Below are positions 19,027 through 28,018 of a stretch of 64,000 nucleotides of DNA, piece after piece (within the stretch, counting starts at the first letter, position 1; the number at the start of each line of letters is the position of its first letter). The stretch is from NCBI GenBank assembly GCA_002410065.1, contig DHQB01000009.1, positions 1-64,000 on the forward strand, given 5' to 3'. This DNA comes from Bacteroidales bacterium UBA5349 (lineage in GTDB: Bacteria; Bacteroidota; Bacteroidia; Bacteroidales; Tenuifilaceae). The position numbers and the translations under genes are program-made. The notes below the pieces were generated by a model, which ran no database searches, was not told where the DNA came from, and saw only the letters and a program-made list of their open reading frames with translations.

Positions 19027-20556
19027 CTATTCCCACTCAATCGTTGCAGGTGGCTTTGAACTGATGTCGTAAACAACTCTATTTATACCCTTAACCTTAT
19101 TAATTATTTCGTTGGATACTTTTGCCATAAATTCATAGGGCAGAGGATACCAATCGGCAGTCATGCCATCGGTAGAGGTAACGGCTCGAAGAGCAACAAC
19201 AAACTCATATGTGCGCTCATCGCCCATAACCCCAACCGTTTGTACAGGTAGTAGGATTGCCCCTGCCTGCCAAATTTTGTTGTACAAATCGAATTGTTTA
19301 AGGCAATTTATGTAGATGTTATCAGCATCTTGCAGAAGTTTAACCCTTTCTTCAGTTACCTCACCCAGCACTCTAATGCCCAGTCCAGGACCTGGGAATG
19401 GATGGCGGTTAAGGATATTCAGGGGCAATTTCAACTCATTACCTACCCGACGAACCTCATCCTTAAAAAGCAAGCGGAGGGGTTCAACAATACTTAGGTT
19501 CATCTTCTCGGGTAATCCACCAACGTTATGGTGCGATTTTATTGTAGCAGAAGGACCATTTACTGAAATTGATTCAATTACATCGGGATAGATTGTACCC
19601 TGTGCAAGCCATTTAACATTTCTAATCTTATGAGCCTCTTCATCAAAAACTTCGATAAAGTTTTTACCTATGCTCTTACGCTTGAGTTCGGGGTCAGTAA
19701 TTCCCTTAAGGTCGTTATAGAACTTTTGCTTTGCATCAACACCAATAACGTTTAACCCGAGAGATTTGTACGAGTCAAGGACTTGGGCAAACTCATCTTT
19801 CCTTAGCAGTCCATTGTCAACAAAAATGCAGGTAAGATTTTTACCAATTGCATTGTGAAGAAGAAGGGCTGCTACCGAACTGTCAACTCCGCCCGATAGG
19901 CCAAGCACAACTTTATCGTTACCCAACTTATTCTTCAGAGTTTTAATGGTTTCGTTTACAAACGATGCGGGGGTCCAATCCTGTTTGCATTCGCAAACAT
20001 CAACCACAAAGTTTCGAAGTATAGATAAGCCCTCGGTTGTGTGATAAACCTCAGGATGAAACTGAATGCCAAAAGTTTTCTCATTCGCCACCTCAAAAGC
20101 CCCAACCTCAACATCATTTGTACTTGCAACTACTCTAAAGTTAGAAGGGATGTTGGTAATTGTGTCGCCATGCGACATCCAAACCTGTGTGTTGTTAGCG
20201 ATACCCTTAAATAGTACAGAACTACTATTTATAGTTGAAAGTATAGCGCGGCCATACTCCCTATTGTTTGATGGTATAACCTTTCCACCACTTGTACTTG
20301 CTAGCAGTTGGGCTCCAAAACATACTCCTAATAGTGGTTTTTTACCCTTTATTTTCGATAAATCAGGTTTTGGTGCTTCTGGATCGTGAACCGAGAATGG
20401 GCTGCCAGATAGGATTACACCTTTTACCGTTTCATCAATAGCGGGGTAATTGTTGAATGGATGAATTTCGCAGTAAACATTAAGTTCTCTAACCCTTCGG
20501 GCAATTAGCTGTGTATACTGTGAACCAAAGTCGAGGATTAAGATTTTATTATGCAT
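19027..20556 (-). CDS. guaA: GMP synthase (glutamine-hydrolysing)
   Basis: A 509-residue cytosolic enzyme amidating XMP to GMP. The class I amidotransferase domain has Cys79 (GVCFGAQ) and a HPE motif (GIQFHPEV). The ATP pyrophosphatase domain has the P-loop GLSGGVDSS. The dimerisation domain ends with the universal C-terminus KPPATIEWE. An in-frame ATG 45 bp further upstream (20601) is rejected because a TAnnTTTG promoter element lies at 20581-20588, between the two candidate starts, and MHNKILILDFGSQ is the family N-terminus. Confidence 0.97.
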   Translation of the reverse strand: MHNKILILDFGSQYTQLIARRVRELNVYCEIHPFNNYPAIDETVKGVILSGSPFSVHDPEAPKPDLSKIKGKKPLLGVCFGAQLLASTSGGKVIPSNNREYGRAILSTINSSSVLFKGIANNTQVWMSHGDTITNIPSNFRVVASTNDVEVGAFEVANEKTFGIQFHPEVYHTTEGLSILRNFVVDVCECKQDWTPASFVNETIKTLKNKLGNDKVVLGLSGGVDSSVAALLLHNAIGKNLTCIFVDNGLLRKDEFAQVLDSYKSLGLNVIGVDAKQKFYNDLKGITDPELKRKSIGKNFIEVFDEEAHKIRNVKWLAQGTIYPDVIESISVNGPSATIKSHHNVGGLPEKMNLSIVEPLRLLFKDEVRRVGNELKLPLNILNRHPFPGPGLGIRVLGEVTEERVKLLQDADNIYINCLKQFDLYNKIWQAGAILLPVQTVGVMGDERTYEFVVALRAVTSTDGMTADWYPLPYEFMAKVSNEIINKVKGINRVVYDISSKPPATIEWE

Positions 20557-20580
20557 GGGGAAATAATATAAATGGTTGGA

Positions 20581-20588
20581 CAAAGGTA
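20581..20588 (-). promoter_or_regulatory. Promoter -7 element for guaA
   Basis: The minus strand reads TACCTTTG, exact TAnnTTTG, 24 bp upstream of the chosen guaA start. Its position decides against the longer reading-frame start at 20601. Confidence 0.5.
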
Positions 20589-20626
20589 AAAAAAATGCCA
20601 AAGGGTTTGGTCATGATCAAACGATT

Positions 20627-21538
20627 TTAAACAGAAAATACATGTCCATCCTCAGCCGAGTAAGTTTCTGGAAAGATTAATCGCGCTTCATTTAGAAGAG
20701 GGGTAACATCTTTGTATCGGGAGGAGTAGTGTCCAATAATCAGTTTTTTAGCATTGGATAACTTTGCTATTTGTGCTGCTTGTGAGGCAGTTGAATGACC
20801 AGTTGTTTTTGCCATCTTCTCTAGGCTTTTATCAAACGTGGCTTCGTGGTATAGCAAATCAACATCCTTAGTGTAATTGGCTAGTTTCTCAAAGTAACGT
20901 GTATCGCTACAATATGCGTAGGAACGGGGCGGGGATGAGACGAACGTTAACTCCGAGTTGGGAATAACTTTACCACTTTTAGAGATTAAATCGCTACCGT
21001 TTTTTATACTAACAATCTCTGTAAGCGATAATTGATACTTTTCAATTGCATCCTTTTTTATATTTGGGAGCTTTGTTGGCTCTCTAAATAAAAATCCGTT
21101 GCACTGTATTCGATGTTTCAGAGGGAACGATTCAACAATGATACTATCTGTTTTAAGAATTACCTCGTGCTTTTTACTATTTAGGGGGATGAATTCAATA
21201 GGAAAATTAAGCTCATTGATAAAGAAAAGAATATTCTGGTTAAGAATTGGCTGAAGCGATGCATGGGCAAAGATCGAGAGCTTTGTTTTTCGGCCTAACA
21301 GATTTAAAGTTGATATAAGTCCAATCAGTCCAAGTGTATGATCACCATGGACATGCGAAATAAATATGTTATCGATATGCGAAAGCTTTAGCTTGTACTT
21401 TCGGAGTTGAATTTGAGTTCCTTCACCGCAATCAATTAAAAACAACCGCTCATGCGCATTAAGCACATGAGCGGAGGGAAATCGTTTTGAAGTAGGCAAC
21501 GCACTGCTGCTACCTAAGATGGTTAAAGAGAATGTCAC
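20627..21538 (-). CDS. rnz: Ribonuclease Z
   Basis: A 303-residue metallo-beta-lactamase-fold endonuclease that trims the 3' ends of tRNA precursors. Visible zinc ligands are the SHVHGDH motif (about 61-67), the Asp in CSDTRYF and the late His in GHYSSRY. Length matches the short bacterial RNase Z. Its start overlaps the STAS gene stop by 4 bp (ATGA), so the two are translationally coupled in the rpsA-STAS-rnz cluster. Confidence 0.95.
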   Translation of the reverse strand: MTFSLTILGSSSALPTSKRFPSAHVLNAHERLFLIDCGEGTQIQLRKYKLKLSHIDNIFISHVHGDHTLGLIGLISTLNLLGRKTKLSIFAHASLQPILNQNILFFINELNFPIEFIPLNSKKHEVILKTDSIIVESFPLKHRIQCNGFLFREPTKLPNIKKDAIEKYQLSLTEIVSIKNGSDLISKSGKVIPNSELTFVSSPPRSYAYCSDTRYFEKLANYTKDVDLLYHEATFDKSLEKMAKTTGHSTASQAAQIAKLSNAKKLIIGHYSSRYKDVTPLLNEARLIFPETYSAEDGHVFSV

Positions 21539-21900
21539 TTCTCTTGTTTTTCGCTTTCTGCTTTGCTAATTATTTCAGCTGCCTCGTTACGTGAGTAGGC
21601 AATGTTAAGCACAGTATCAAGCTGAGAGATAGTGATTAAACGTTCAACAGCATCGGTTAGCCCAGTGAGAACAAAGGTACCGTTAGCATTTTTACACAAC
21701 CTGTTAGCAACAAGAATAGCGCTTAATCCAGATGAATCGCAATAGCGACATGTACTTAAATCGAGTACAATATTGCGCTCACCATTACCAGAAATAAGGA
21801 CCAATTCCGACTTTAAGCTAGGAGCAATGTTGGTGTCCAACTTTTCCTCAAGTACCTCAATTAATGAGTAATTATCAAGTTTACTAATCCTAAATTCCAT
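21535..21900 (-). CDS. STAS domain anti-sigma factor antagonist
   Basis: A 121-residue single STAS domain protein resembling SpoIIAA/RsbV. The phosphorylatable loop reads YCDSSGLSAILVANRL, with the D55-S56-S57-G58 core that anti-sigma kinases phosphorylate in this family. The C-terminus is a Lys/Glu-rich tail. It lies 32 bp after rpsA and overlaps rnz by 4 bp. No anti-sigma kinase is adjacent, so the partner switch it belongs to must be elsewhere. Confidence 0.9.
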   Translation of the reverse strand: MEFRISKLDNYSLIEVLEEKLDTNIAPSLKSELVLISGNGERNIVLDLSTCRYCDSSGLSAILVANRLCKNANGTFVLTGLTDAVERLITISQLDTVLNIAYSRNEAAEIISKAESEKQEK

Positions 21901-21932
21901 TACTAATAGGTTTAAGTGATCAAAAAGTTAAC

Positions 21933-23858
21933 TTACTCTTTACCTTCGTCAGCCTTTTTCTTTTTACTCTTCTTTTGATTCTCTTCAAGTTCTGTTTTAA
22001 GAGCAGCTAACTCGGATATGTCCCCTAAAGTAGTCTTTTCTAAGTTATCTTTCAACTTTTTCACAGCTTTTTGTGTTGTTGAACCTTTACTTTTTTTCTC
22101 AGGAGTCTCATCACCTTTCTTAACATCCTCGTGAATTCTGCTATGTGACAAGATAATACGCTTAGATGACTTATTAAATTCAATCACCTTAAACTCCATT
22201 TTATCATCAACTTTAGCAGGGGTTCCGTCTTCCTTAACTAAATGTTTAGGAGTAACAAAACCTTCAACACCGTAAGGAAGTGCAACTACGGCACCCTTAT
22301 CGAAAATATCGATAATTGTTCCTTCGTGAATTGAATCAACAGTAAATAAAGTTTCAAATACATCCCAAGGATTTTCCTCAAGTTGTTTGTGTCCAAGGCT
22401 TAAACGACGATTGTCTTTATCAATTTCGAGAACAACAACCTCTATATCGGCTCCAACGGTAGTGAATTCTGCTGGGTGCTTAATCTTTTTTGTCCAGCTA
22501 AGATCAGAGATGTGGATAAGTCCATCAACTCCTTCTTCTATCTCAACAAAAACACCAAAAGATGTAAAGTTTCTAACTTTTGCCTGATGGTTTGAATTTA
22601 CAGGGTATTTCTCTTCAATCTTTTCCCATGGGTCGGCCTTAAGCTGCTTCATGCCAAGCGACATTTTGCGCTCGTCTCTGTCGAGAGTTAGGATTTGTGC
22701 ATCTACAACATCACCAACTTTAAGGAATTCTTGAGCGCTACGTAGATGTTGACTCCATGACATTTCTGATACGTGAATAAGACCTTCAACACCAGTTGCA
22801 ATCTCAACAAATGCTCCGTAATCGGCCATAACTACAACCTTGCCTTTAACTACATCGCCAATCTTAAGGTTTGTATCCAGTGAATCCCATGGATGTGGAG
22901 TAAGTTGCTTAAGACCAAGTGCTATACGTTTTTTAGCATCATCAAAGTCGAGAATAACTACGTTGATCTTCTGATCAAGTTCTACTATTTCTTCGGGGTG
23001 TGTAACCCTGCCCCATGAAAGGTCAGTAATGTGGATTAGACCATCTACACCGCCAAGGTCGATGAATACACCGTAGCTGGTAATGTTTTTAACCGTACCC
23101 TCAAGTACTTGGCCTTTCTCCAGTTTTGCAATAATTTCTTTCTTTTGCTGCTCCAGTTCTTCTTCAATTAGAGCTTTATGCGAAACAACAACGTTTTTGT
23201 ATTCCTGGTTGATTTTAACAACCTTGAACTCCATTGTTTTATTCACGTATATATCGTAGTCGCGAATTGGCTTAACATCAATCTGAGATCCGGGTAAGAA
23301 TGCCTCAATACCGAATACATCTACAATCATACCACCTTTTGTACGACACTTGATGTAACCTTTAATAACCTCATCTTTCTCAAGTGCTTGGTTAACCCTA
23401 TCCCATGAGCGAAGTGAGCGAGCTTTTTTGTGTGATAGCACAAGCTGTCCGCGTTTGTCTTCTTGGTTTTCAACGTAAACTTCAACGGTATCGCCAATCT
23501 GTAATTCGGGATTGTAGCGGAACTCGTTTAAGCTAATTACACCTTCGGATTTGTAGCCAATGTTAATAACTACTTCGCGCTTGTTCATTGCGATAACAGT
23601 ACCGTCAATAACTTCACCTTCGCCAATCGACGAAAGAGTTTCGTCGTACATTACCTCAAGTTCCGATTTACGAACGCTGGAGTAGCTGCCTTCTTCGGCA
23701 AAAGCATCCCAGTCAAATCCATCAAGGCCTTTTGTGGTATCAGCACTTCTGGTTAGCTGTACTTTTTCAGGTTTTTGCTCTTCGACTATTTCAGCCGCTT
23801 GCGTTTTTACCTCTTCTAATTGAGCTTCATTTGAAGCCATTTCTTCTTGATTAATCAT
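21933..23858 (-). CDS. rpsA: 30S ribosomal protein S1
   Basis: A 641-residue ribosomal protein that binds mRNA on the small subunit. Six S1 (OB-fold) domains can be followed from about residue 55 to 550. The third to fifth have the canonical YGVFIDLGGVDGLIH pattern, and the first, second and sixth are more divergent. Acidic N-terminal and Lys-rich C-terminal extensions are normal for Bacteroidota. It is the first gene of the group with STAS and rnz. Its promoter element is at 23912-23919. Confidence 0.96.
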   Translation of the reverse strand: MINQEEMASNEAQLEEVKTQAAEIVEEQKPEKVQLTRSADTTKGLDGFDWDAFAEEGSYSSVRKSELEVMYDETLSSIGEGEVIDGTVIAMNKREVVINIGYKSEGVISLNEFRYNPELQIGDTVEVYVENQEDKRGQLVLSHKKARSLRSWDRVNQALEKDEVIKGYIKCRTKGGMIVDVFGIEAFLPGSQIDVKPIRDYDIYVNKTMEFKVVKINQEYKNVVVSHKALIEEELEQQKKEIIAKLEKGQVLEGTVKNITSYGVFIDLGGVDGLIHITDLSWGRVTHPEEIVELDQKINVVILDFDDAKKRIALGLKQLTPHPWDSLDTNLKIGDVVKGKVVVMADYGAFVEIATGVEGLIHVSEMSWSQHLRSAQEFLKVGDVVDAQILTLDRDERKMSLGMKQLKADPWEKIEEKYPVNSNHQAKVRNFTSFGVFVEIEEGVDGLIHISDLSWTKKIKHPAEFTTVGADIEVVVLEIDKDNRRLSLGHKQLEENPWDVFETLFTVDSIHEGTIIDIFDKGAVVALPYGVEGFVTPKHLVKEDGTPAKVDDKMEFKVIEFNKSSKRIILSHSRIHEDVKKGDETPEKKSKGSTTQKAVKKLKDNLEKTTLGDISELAALKTELEENQKKSKKKKADEGKE

Positions 23859-23911
23859 TAAATTCGCTTAAAATTAATGTGTTAGACAATATTGATAGAA
23901 AAAACAGATTG

Positions 23912-23919
23912 CAAAAGTA
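23912..23919 (-). promoter_or_regulatory. Promoter -7 element for rpsA
   Basis: The minus strand reads TACTTTTG, exact TAnnTTTG, 53 bp upstream of the rpsA start. Confidence 0.5.
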
Positions 23920-24089
23920 CATAACTTTATCATTTATAGGAAAAAAAGAGAGTTTTTTTCAGCAAAAAGAATTAAATTGATTAATAAAAACTTCTATTAA
24001 TCATGTCATTAGCCAATTTAGTGAAAGCAGACACTTATTTTAATATTTTCTTTGATAGTGATTGCGGGAATAATACTTTTATAAAGTCT

Positions 24090-24119
24090 TTTGTTTTTGG
24101 TCTTCAGGGAATATCTTTG
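24090..24119 (+). promoter_or_regulatory. Promoter for the nucleotide-sugar operon
   Basis: TTTG at 24090-24093, an 18-bp spacer, and TATCTTTG at 24112-24119 (exact TAnnTTTG). It lies 59 bp upstream of the UDP-glucose dehydrogenase start. Confidence 0.55.
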
Positions 24120-24178
24120 GAGTTTATTTCATGATGATTATATAAATATTAATGTAAACATAGTTATACGAATTTTAA

Positions 24179-25507
24179 ATGAAAATTTCAATAGTAGGAA
24201 CAGGATATGTAGGCTTGGTTACTGGATCATGTTTTGCAGAAACAGGCCTTGATGTAACCTGTGTTGATACAAATAGCAATAAGATAGAAAAGTTAAAACA
24301 AGGCATAATCCCTATTTACGAGCCTGGTCTAGATACGCTTGTTGCAAAAAATATGGAGAATGGAAAACTTCACTTTACAACTAACCTAGCAGATAGTTTA
24401 AAGGAAGCAAGAGCGGTGTTCATTGCTGTTGGTACACCAACTGGTGAAGATGGGAGTGCAGATTTACAGTACGTACTAAATGTTGCTAAAGAAATTGGTA
24501 TGTATATGCATGATTATTTGGTTGTTGTTAACAAAAGTACTGTACCAATTGGTACGGCAGTTAAGGTAAAGAATGTAATAGCAAAAGAGTTATCAAAAAG
24601 AGGAGTGAATATTCCTTTTGATGTTGCCTCAAACCCCGAGTTTTTAAAAGAGGGTGATGCAATTAATGATTTTCTAAAACCCGAAAGAATAATAATTGGT
24701 GTTGACTCTGAAGAAGCTGAAAAGTTGATGAGTAGGCTATATAAACCCTTTTTACTTAATGGGCATCCTATTATATTTATGGATATCCCATCAGCAGAGC
24801 TCACAAAGTATGCTGCAAATGCCATGCTGGCAACACGTATTAGCTTTATGAATGATATGGCTAATCTTTGCGAAATAGTGGGAGCCGACGTGAATATGGT
24901 ACGGAATGGAATTGGCTCCGACAGTCGTATTGGGAATAAGTTTATCTACCCTGGGGTTGGTTATGGAGGAAGTTGTTTCCCAAAAGATGTTAAGGCATTA
25001 ATAAAATCTTCACAAGAGAAGGGCTATTCATTAAAAGTTATTGAGGCAGTAGAGAAGGTAAATGATACCCAGAAAATCATAATGTTTAATAAGATAAGTG
25101 ATTTTTTTAATGGGGATATTAAAGGTAAATCTTTCGCCATCTGGGGTTTGTCCTTTAAACCGAATACCGATGATGTGCGAGAAGCCCCATCGCTTGCCAT
25201 TATTTCGAAATTGCTTGAGGCTGGTGCAATCGTTAAGGCATACGACCCCGTAGCCATTGATGAGGCCAAAAAGTTAATAGGCACTAGTATTGAGTACGCT
25301 CCAGATCCATACACCGCTGTGGATGGATGCGATGCGCTTGTACTTGTAACTGAATGGCGTGAGTTTAGGGTTTTAAACTTTGCCGAGCTGAGAAAACGGA
25401 TGAAGGGTAACGTTATTTTTGATGGACGAAATATATACGAACCTGAGGAGATGAGGGAAGAGGGGTATAATTATATATCGATTGGTCGTAAACCAATTAT
25501 TTTATAA
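24179..25507 (+). CDS. ugd: UDP-glucose 6-dehydrogenase
   Basis: A 442-residue cytosolic NAD-dependent enzyme oxidising UDP-glucose to UDP-glucuronate. The N-terminal Rossmann motif is GTGYVGLVTG. The family blocks STVPIGT and NPEFLKEGDAI follow, then the catalytic Cys266 in GGSCFPKDV and a C-terminal UDP-binding domain (SFKPNTDDVREAPS). It begins the plus-strand operon, and the next enzyme uses its product. Confidence 0.95.
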   Translation: MKISIVGTGYVGLVTGSCFAETGLDVTCVDTNSNKIEKLKQGIIPIYEPGLDTLVAKNMENGKLHFTTNLADSLKEARAVFIAVGTPTGEDGSADLQYVLNVAKEIGMYMHDYLVVVNKSTVPIGTAVKVKNVIAKELSKRGVNIPFDVASNPEFLKEGDAINDFLKPERIIIGVDSEEAEKLMSRLYKPFLLNGHPIIFMDIPSAELTKYAANAMLATRISFMNDMANLCEIVGADVNMVRNGIGSDSRIGNKFIYPGVGYGGSCFPKDVKALIKSSQEKGYSLKVIEAVEKVNDTQKIIMFNKISDFFNGDIKGKSFAIWGLSFKPNTDDVREAPSLAIISKLLEAGAIVKAYDPVAIDEAKKLIGTSIEYAPDPYTAVDGCDALVLVTEWREFRVLNFAELRKRMKGNVIFDGRNIYEPEEMREEGYNYISIGRKPIIL

Positions 25508-25517
25508 AAATAGCACA

Positions 25518-26468
25518 ATGAAACGAATACTTGTAACGGGCGGAGCCGGATTTGTTGGGTCGCATTTGTGTGAACGTTTGCTAAATGATGGGCACGAAGT
25601 TATATGCCTCGATAATTTTTTTACTGGAAGTAAAAGTAATATTGTTCATCTGCTTAGTAATCCATATTTTGAACTGGTTCGACACGATATTACCATACCC
25701 TTTTTTGTTGAGGTTGATCAGATTTATAATTTGGCATGTCCGGCATCCCCTATACATTATCAATATAATGCTATTAAAACCCTAAAAACATCAGTTATAG
25801 GTGCCGTAAATATGTTAGGCCTGGCCAAACGCATTAAGGCAAAGATACTTCAGGCCTCAACCAGTGAGGTTTATGGCGACCCTGAAATTCATCCACAGCC
25901 CGAATCGTACTGGGGAAATGTAAACCCCATTGGGCCCAGAGCTTGCTACGACGAAGGGAAGCGTTGTGCCGAAACGTTGTTTATGAGCTACAACCAGCAG
26001 AATCAGGTTAAAGTTAAGATTGCACGAATCTTTAATACGTATGGGCCACGTATGCGCCCCGACGATGGGAGAGTGGTATCAAACTTTATTGTGCAGGCGC
26101 TCAAGGGAAAGGATATTAGTATATATGGTGATGGTAAACAAACCCGTAGTTTTATGTATATTGACGATTTAGTTGAAGCATTGGTGCGGCTTATGAATAC
26201 CGATGATTCTGTTACTGGTCCCGTTAATCTTGGTAATCCTACGGAATTTTCGATGCTTCAGTTGGCAAATCTCATTCTAAAGCAGACTGGCAGTAAATCG
26301 GAAATTGCCTATTTCAAGTTACCTCAAGACGATCCAATTCAGCGTAAGCCCGATATTTCATTAGCAAATAAATTGCTCGATGGATGGCAGCCAAATATTC
26401 CTTTGCAAGACGGAATAGTATCGACAATAGAGTATTTTAAGCATAATTTAAGTAATGAAATAAAATAG
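25518..26468 (+). CDS. UDP-glucuronate decarboxylase (UDP-xylose synthase)
   Basis: A 316-residue extended short-chain dehydrogenase that would turn UDP-glucuronate into UDP-xylose. It has the NAD motif GGAGFVGSH (about 8-16), ASTSEVYGDP and the catalytic pair Tyr144/Lys148 in RACYDEGKR. ESYWGNVNPIGPRACYDEGKR is diagnostic of UXS rather than RfbB. The start at 25518 gives the family N-terminus MKRILVTGG. A longer frame starting at 25482 overlaps ugd and is not needed. It lies 10 bp after ugd, whose product is its substrate. Confidence 0.9.
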   Translation: MKRILVTGGAGFVGSHLCERLLNDGHEVICLDNFFTGSKSNIVHLLSNPYFELVRHDITIPFFVEVDQIYNLACPASPIHYQYNAIKTLKTSVIGAVNMLGLAKRIKAKILQASTSEVYGDPEIHPQPESYWGNVNPIGPRACYDEGKRCAETLFMSYNQQNQVKVKIARIFNTYGPRMRPDDGRVVSNFIVQALKGKDISIYGDGKQTRSFMYIDDLVEALVRLMNTDDSVTGPVNLGNPTEFSMLQLANLILKQTGSKSEIAYFKLPQDDPIQRKPDISLANKLLDGWQPNIPLQDGIVSTIEYFKHNLSNEIK

Positions 26469-26470
26469 CA

Positions 26471-26538
26471 TTTTATGAATTATCCATGGTAACGGCTGCA
26501 ACATAAATAGGAATGACTATTTTATGGATGATCCATAA
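26471..26538 (+). promoter_or_regulatory. Two copies of a 19-bp palindromic element upstream of rfbA
   Basis: 26471-26489 and 26520-26538 share 15 of 19 bases (TTTTATGrATkATCCATrr). The second copy contains a perfect 8-bp inverted repeat around one base (TTATGGAT/ATCCATAA). Copies start 49 bp apart. The second ends directly before the rfbA -7 element, a position typical of a repressor or activator site. Confidence 0.4.
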
Positions 26539-26539
26539 G

Positions 26540-26547
26540 TACCTTTG
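26540..26547 (+). promoter_or_regulatory. Internal promoter -7 element for rfbA
   Basis: TACCTTTG (exact TAnnTTTG) lies 19 bp upstream of the rfbA start in the 98-bp gap after the decarboxylase gene. The downstream rfb genes may therefore be transcribed separately from ugd. Confidence 0.45.
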
Positions 26548-26566
26548 AAAATAAATAAATAGACAT

Positions 26567-27439
26567 ATGAAAGGAATAATACTAGCTGGTGGTGCGGGTA
26601 CTAGGCTTTACCCAATTACCAAAAGCATATCAAAGCAGATAATCCCCATTTTTGATAAGCCAATGATTTACTATCCGCTTTCGGTGCTTATGCTGGCAAA
26701 TATTAAGGATATACTAATCATTTCAACCCCAGTGGATTTGCCTTTATACAAAGATCTTTTTGGCGACGGTTCGCAGCTGGGTATTAGAATTGAGTATGCA
26801 GAGCAACCTTCGCCCGATGGTCTTGCCCAGGCTTTTATTATTGGCGAAGAGTTTATTGGCAACGATTCGGTTTGCCTTGTTTTGGGCGACAATATTTTCT
26901 ACGGACATGGTTTTGGGGGAATCCTTCAGAAGTGCTCAACGCTTAAGGATGGAGCCATCGTTTTTGGTTACTATGTTAAAGATCCACAGCGCTATGGTGT
27001 TGTTGAGTTCGATAAGCAGAAGAATGTGATTAGCCTAGAGGAAAAACCTGTTAACCCAAAGTCGAATTTTGCAGTTACTGGCCTTTATTTTTATAGCAAC
27101 GATGTGATAAAAAAAGCAAAAGGGCTTAAACCATCTGCAAGAGGTGAGTTGGAAATAACAGATCTGAATAGGCTTTTTCTGGAAGAGAATCGTTTACAGG
27201 TTAAGCTAATGGGTAGAGGTATGGCTTGGCTTGATACAGGAACGCACGAGAGCCTTTTACAGGCTTCAGTATTTATTCAAACTATCGAAGAACGACAGGG
27301 TTTAAAGATTGCCTGCATTGAGGAAATTGCATACAAAAACGGTTTTATCTCAAAGGAGCAACTGCTAGAACTGGCTAAACCCCTTTCAAAAAATCAGTAT
27401 GGCGATTACCTTATCCGAATTGCAAACGAAGACCAATAG
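26567..27439 (+). CDS. rfbA: Glucose-1-phosphate thymidylyltransferase
   Basis: A 290-residue cytosolic nucleotidyltransferase making dTDP-glucose from dTTP and glucose-1-phosphate, the first step to dTDP-L-rhamnose. It has the signature GGAGTRLYPITKSISKQ near the N-terminus, then KPMIYYPLS, LGDNIFYG and WLDTGTHESL. Length is typical of RfbA/RmlA. rfbC follows after 5 bp, so the rfb genes are co-transcribed. Confidence 0.96.
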   Translation: MKGIILAGGAGTRLYPITKSISKQIIPIFDKPMIYYPLSVLMLANIKDILIISTPVDLPLYKDLFGDGSQLGIRIEYAEQPSPDGLAQAFIIGEEFIGNDSVCLVLGDNIFYGHGFGGILQKCSTLKDGAIVFGYYVKDPQRYGVVEFDKQKNVISLEEKPVNPKSNFAVTGLYFYSNDVIKKAKGLKPSARGELEITDLNRLFLEENRLQVKLMGRGMAWLDTGTHESLLQASVFIQTIEERQGLKIACIEEIAYKNGFISKEQLLELAKPLSKNQYGDYLIRIANEDQ

Positions 27440-27444
27440 TTGAT

Positions 27445-27996
27445 ATGAAGCTAATTGACACACCCTTTGAAGGGTTATACATTATACAACCAAAAGTTTT
27501 CAGCGATTCAAGGGGTTATTTTTTCGAGTCGTATAGCGCCAGAAAATTTAAGGAGTTAGGTCTCGATATAAACTTTGTTCAGGATAACGAATCATTTTCG
27601 GATTATGGCGTGATTAGGGGGTTGCACTATCAGTTAGCACCCTATACTCAGGCAAAACTGGTGAGAACAGTTAGGGGTTCTATTCTCGATGTGGCAGTTG
27701 ATATCAGGAAAAACTCACGTACCTATGGCAAGCACTTTGCCTATGAGTTAAACGACAAAACTAAAGAGATGCTACTTATTCCCAGAGGATTTGCACACGG
27801 GTTTTCGGTGCTTAGCGAAACAGCAATAGTAAACTATAAGTGCGATAGGCTCTACGAAAACTCAGCAGAGAGGGGAGTTAGGTACAACGATCCAACCATT
27901 GCAATAAATTGGAGAGTAGAGCCATCTAAAGTAAAAGTATCTGCAAAAGATAATGTTTTGCCCCTTTTGGGCGAGATAGAAGTTAATTTTGTGTAA
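27445..27996 (+). CDS. rfbC: dTDP-4-dehydrorhamnose 3,5-epimerase
   Basis: A 183-residue cupin-fold epimerase, third step of dTDP-L-rhamnose synthesis. RGLHYQ (catalytic His) and IPRGFAHGFSVLSE are the family's conserved blocks, and the N-terminal GLYIIQPKVFSDSRGYFFES is typical. Between rfbA (5 bp) and rfbD (22 bp). Its substrate normally comes from RfbB, which is not encoded in this window. Confidence 0.95.
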   Translation: MKLIDTPFEGLYIIQPKVFSDSRGYFFESYSARKFKELGLDINFVQDNESFSDYGVIRGLHYQLAPYTQAKLVRTVRGSILDVAVDIRKNSRTYGKHFAYELNDKTKEMLLIPRGFAHGFSVLSETAIVNYKCDRLYENSAERGVRYNDPTIAINWRVEPSKVKVSAKDNVLPLLGEIEVNFV

Positions 27997-28018
27997 GGAG
28001 TAAGTTACTAGTTTAAAT

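Larger units (their letters stand above)
23859..24178. other. Divergent intergenic region between rpsA and ugd
   Basis: A 320-bp AT-rich region with no coding potential. It holds the outward-facing rpsA and ugd promoters described separately. I see no riboswitch or transcription antitermination motif. Confidence 0.6.

Noticed and set aside
20066..20389. 107-codon plus-strand open frame inside guaA
   Set aside because: It is antisense to a complete guaA, low in sequence sense and without homology I can see.
20557..20601. 15-codon N-terminal extension of GuaA
   Set aside because: A -7 promoter element lies inside it and the residues do not match the family's N-terminus.
24514..24825. 103-codon minus-strand open frame in ugd
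   Set aside because: Antisense shadow of a conserved enzyme.
25518..26468. Calling the decarboxylase rfbB
   Set aside because: The ESYWGNVNPIGPRACYDEGK stretch is UXS-specific and the protein is shorter than RfbB (about 350).
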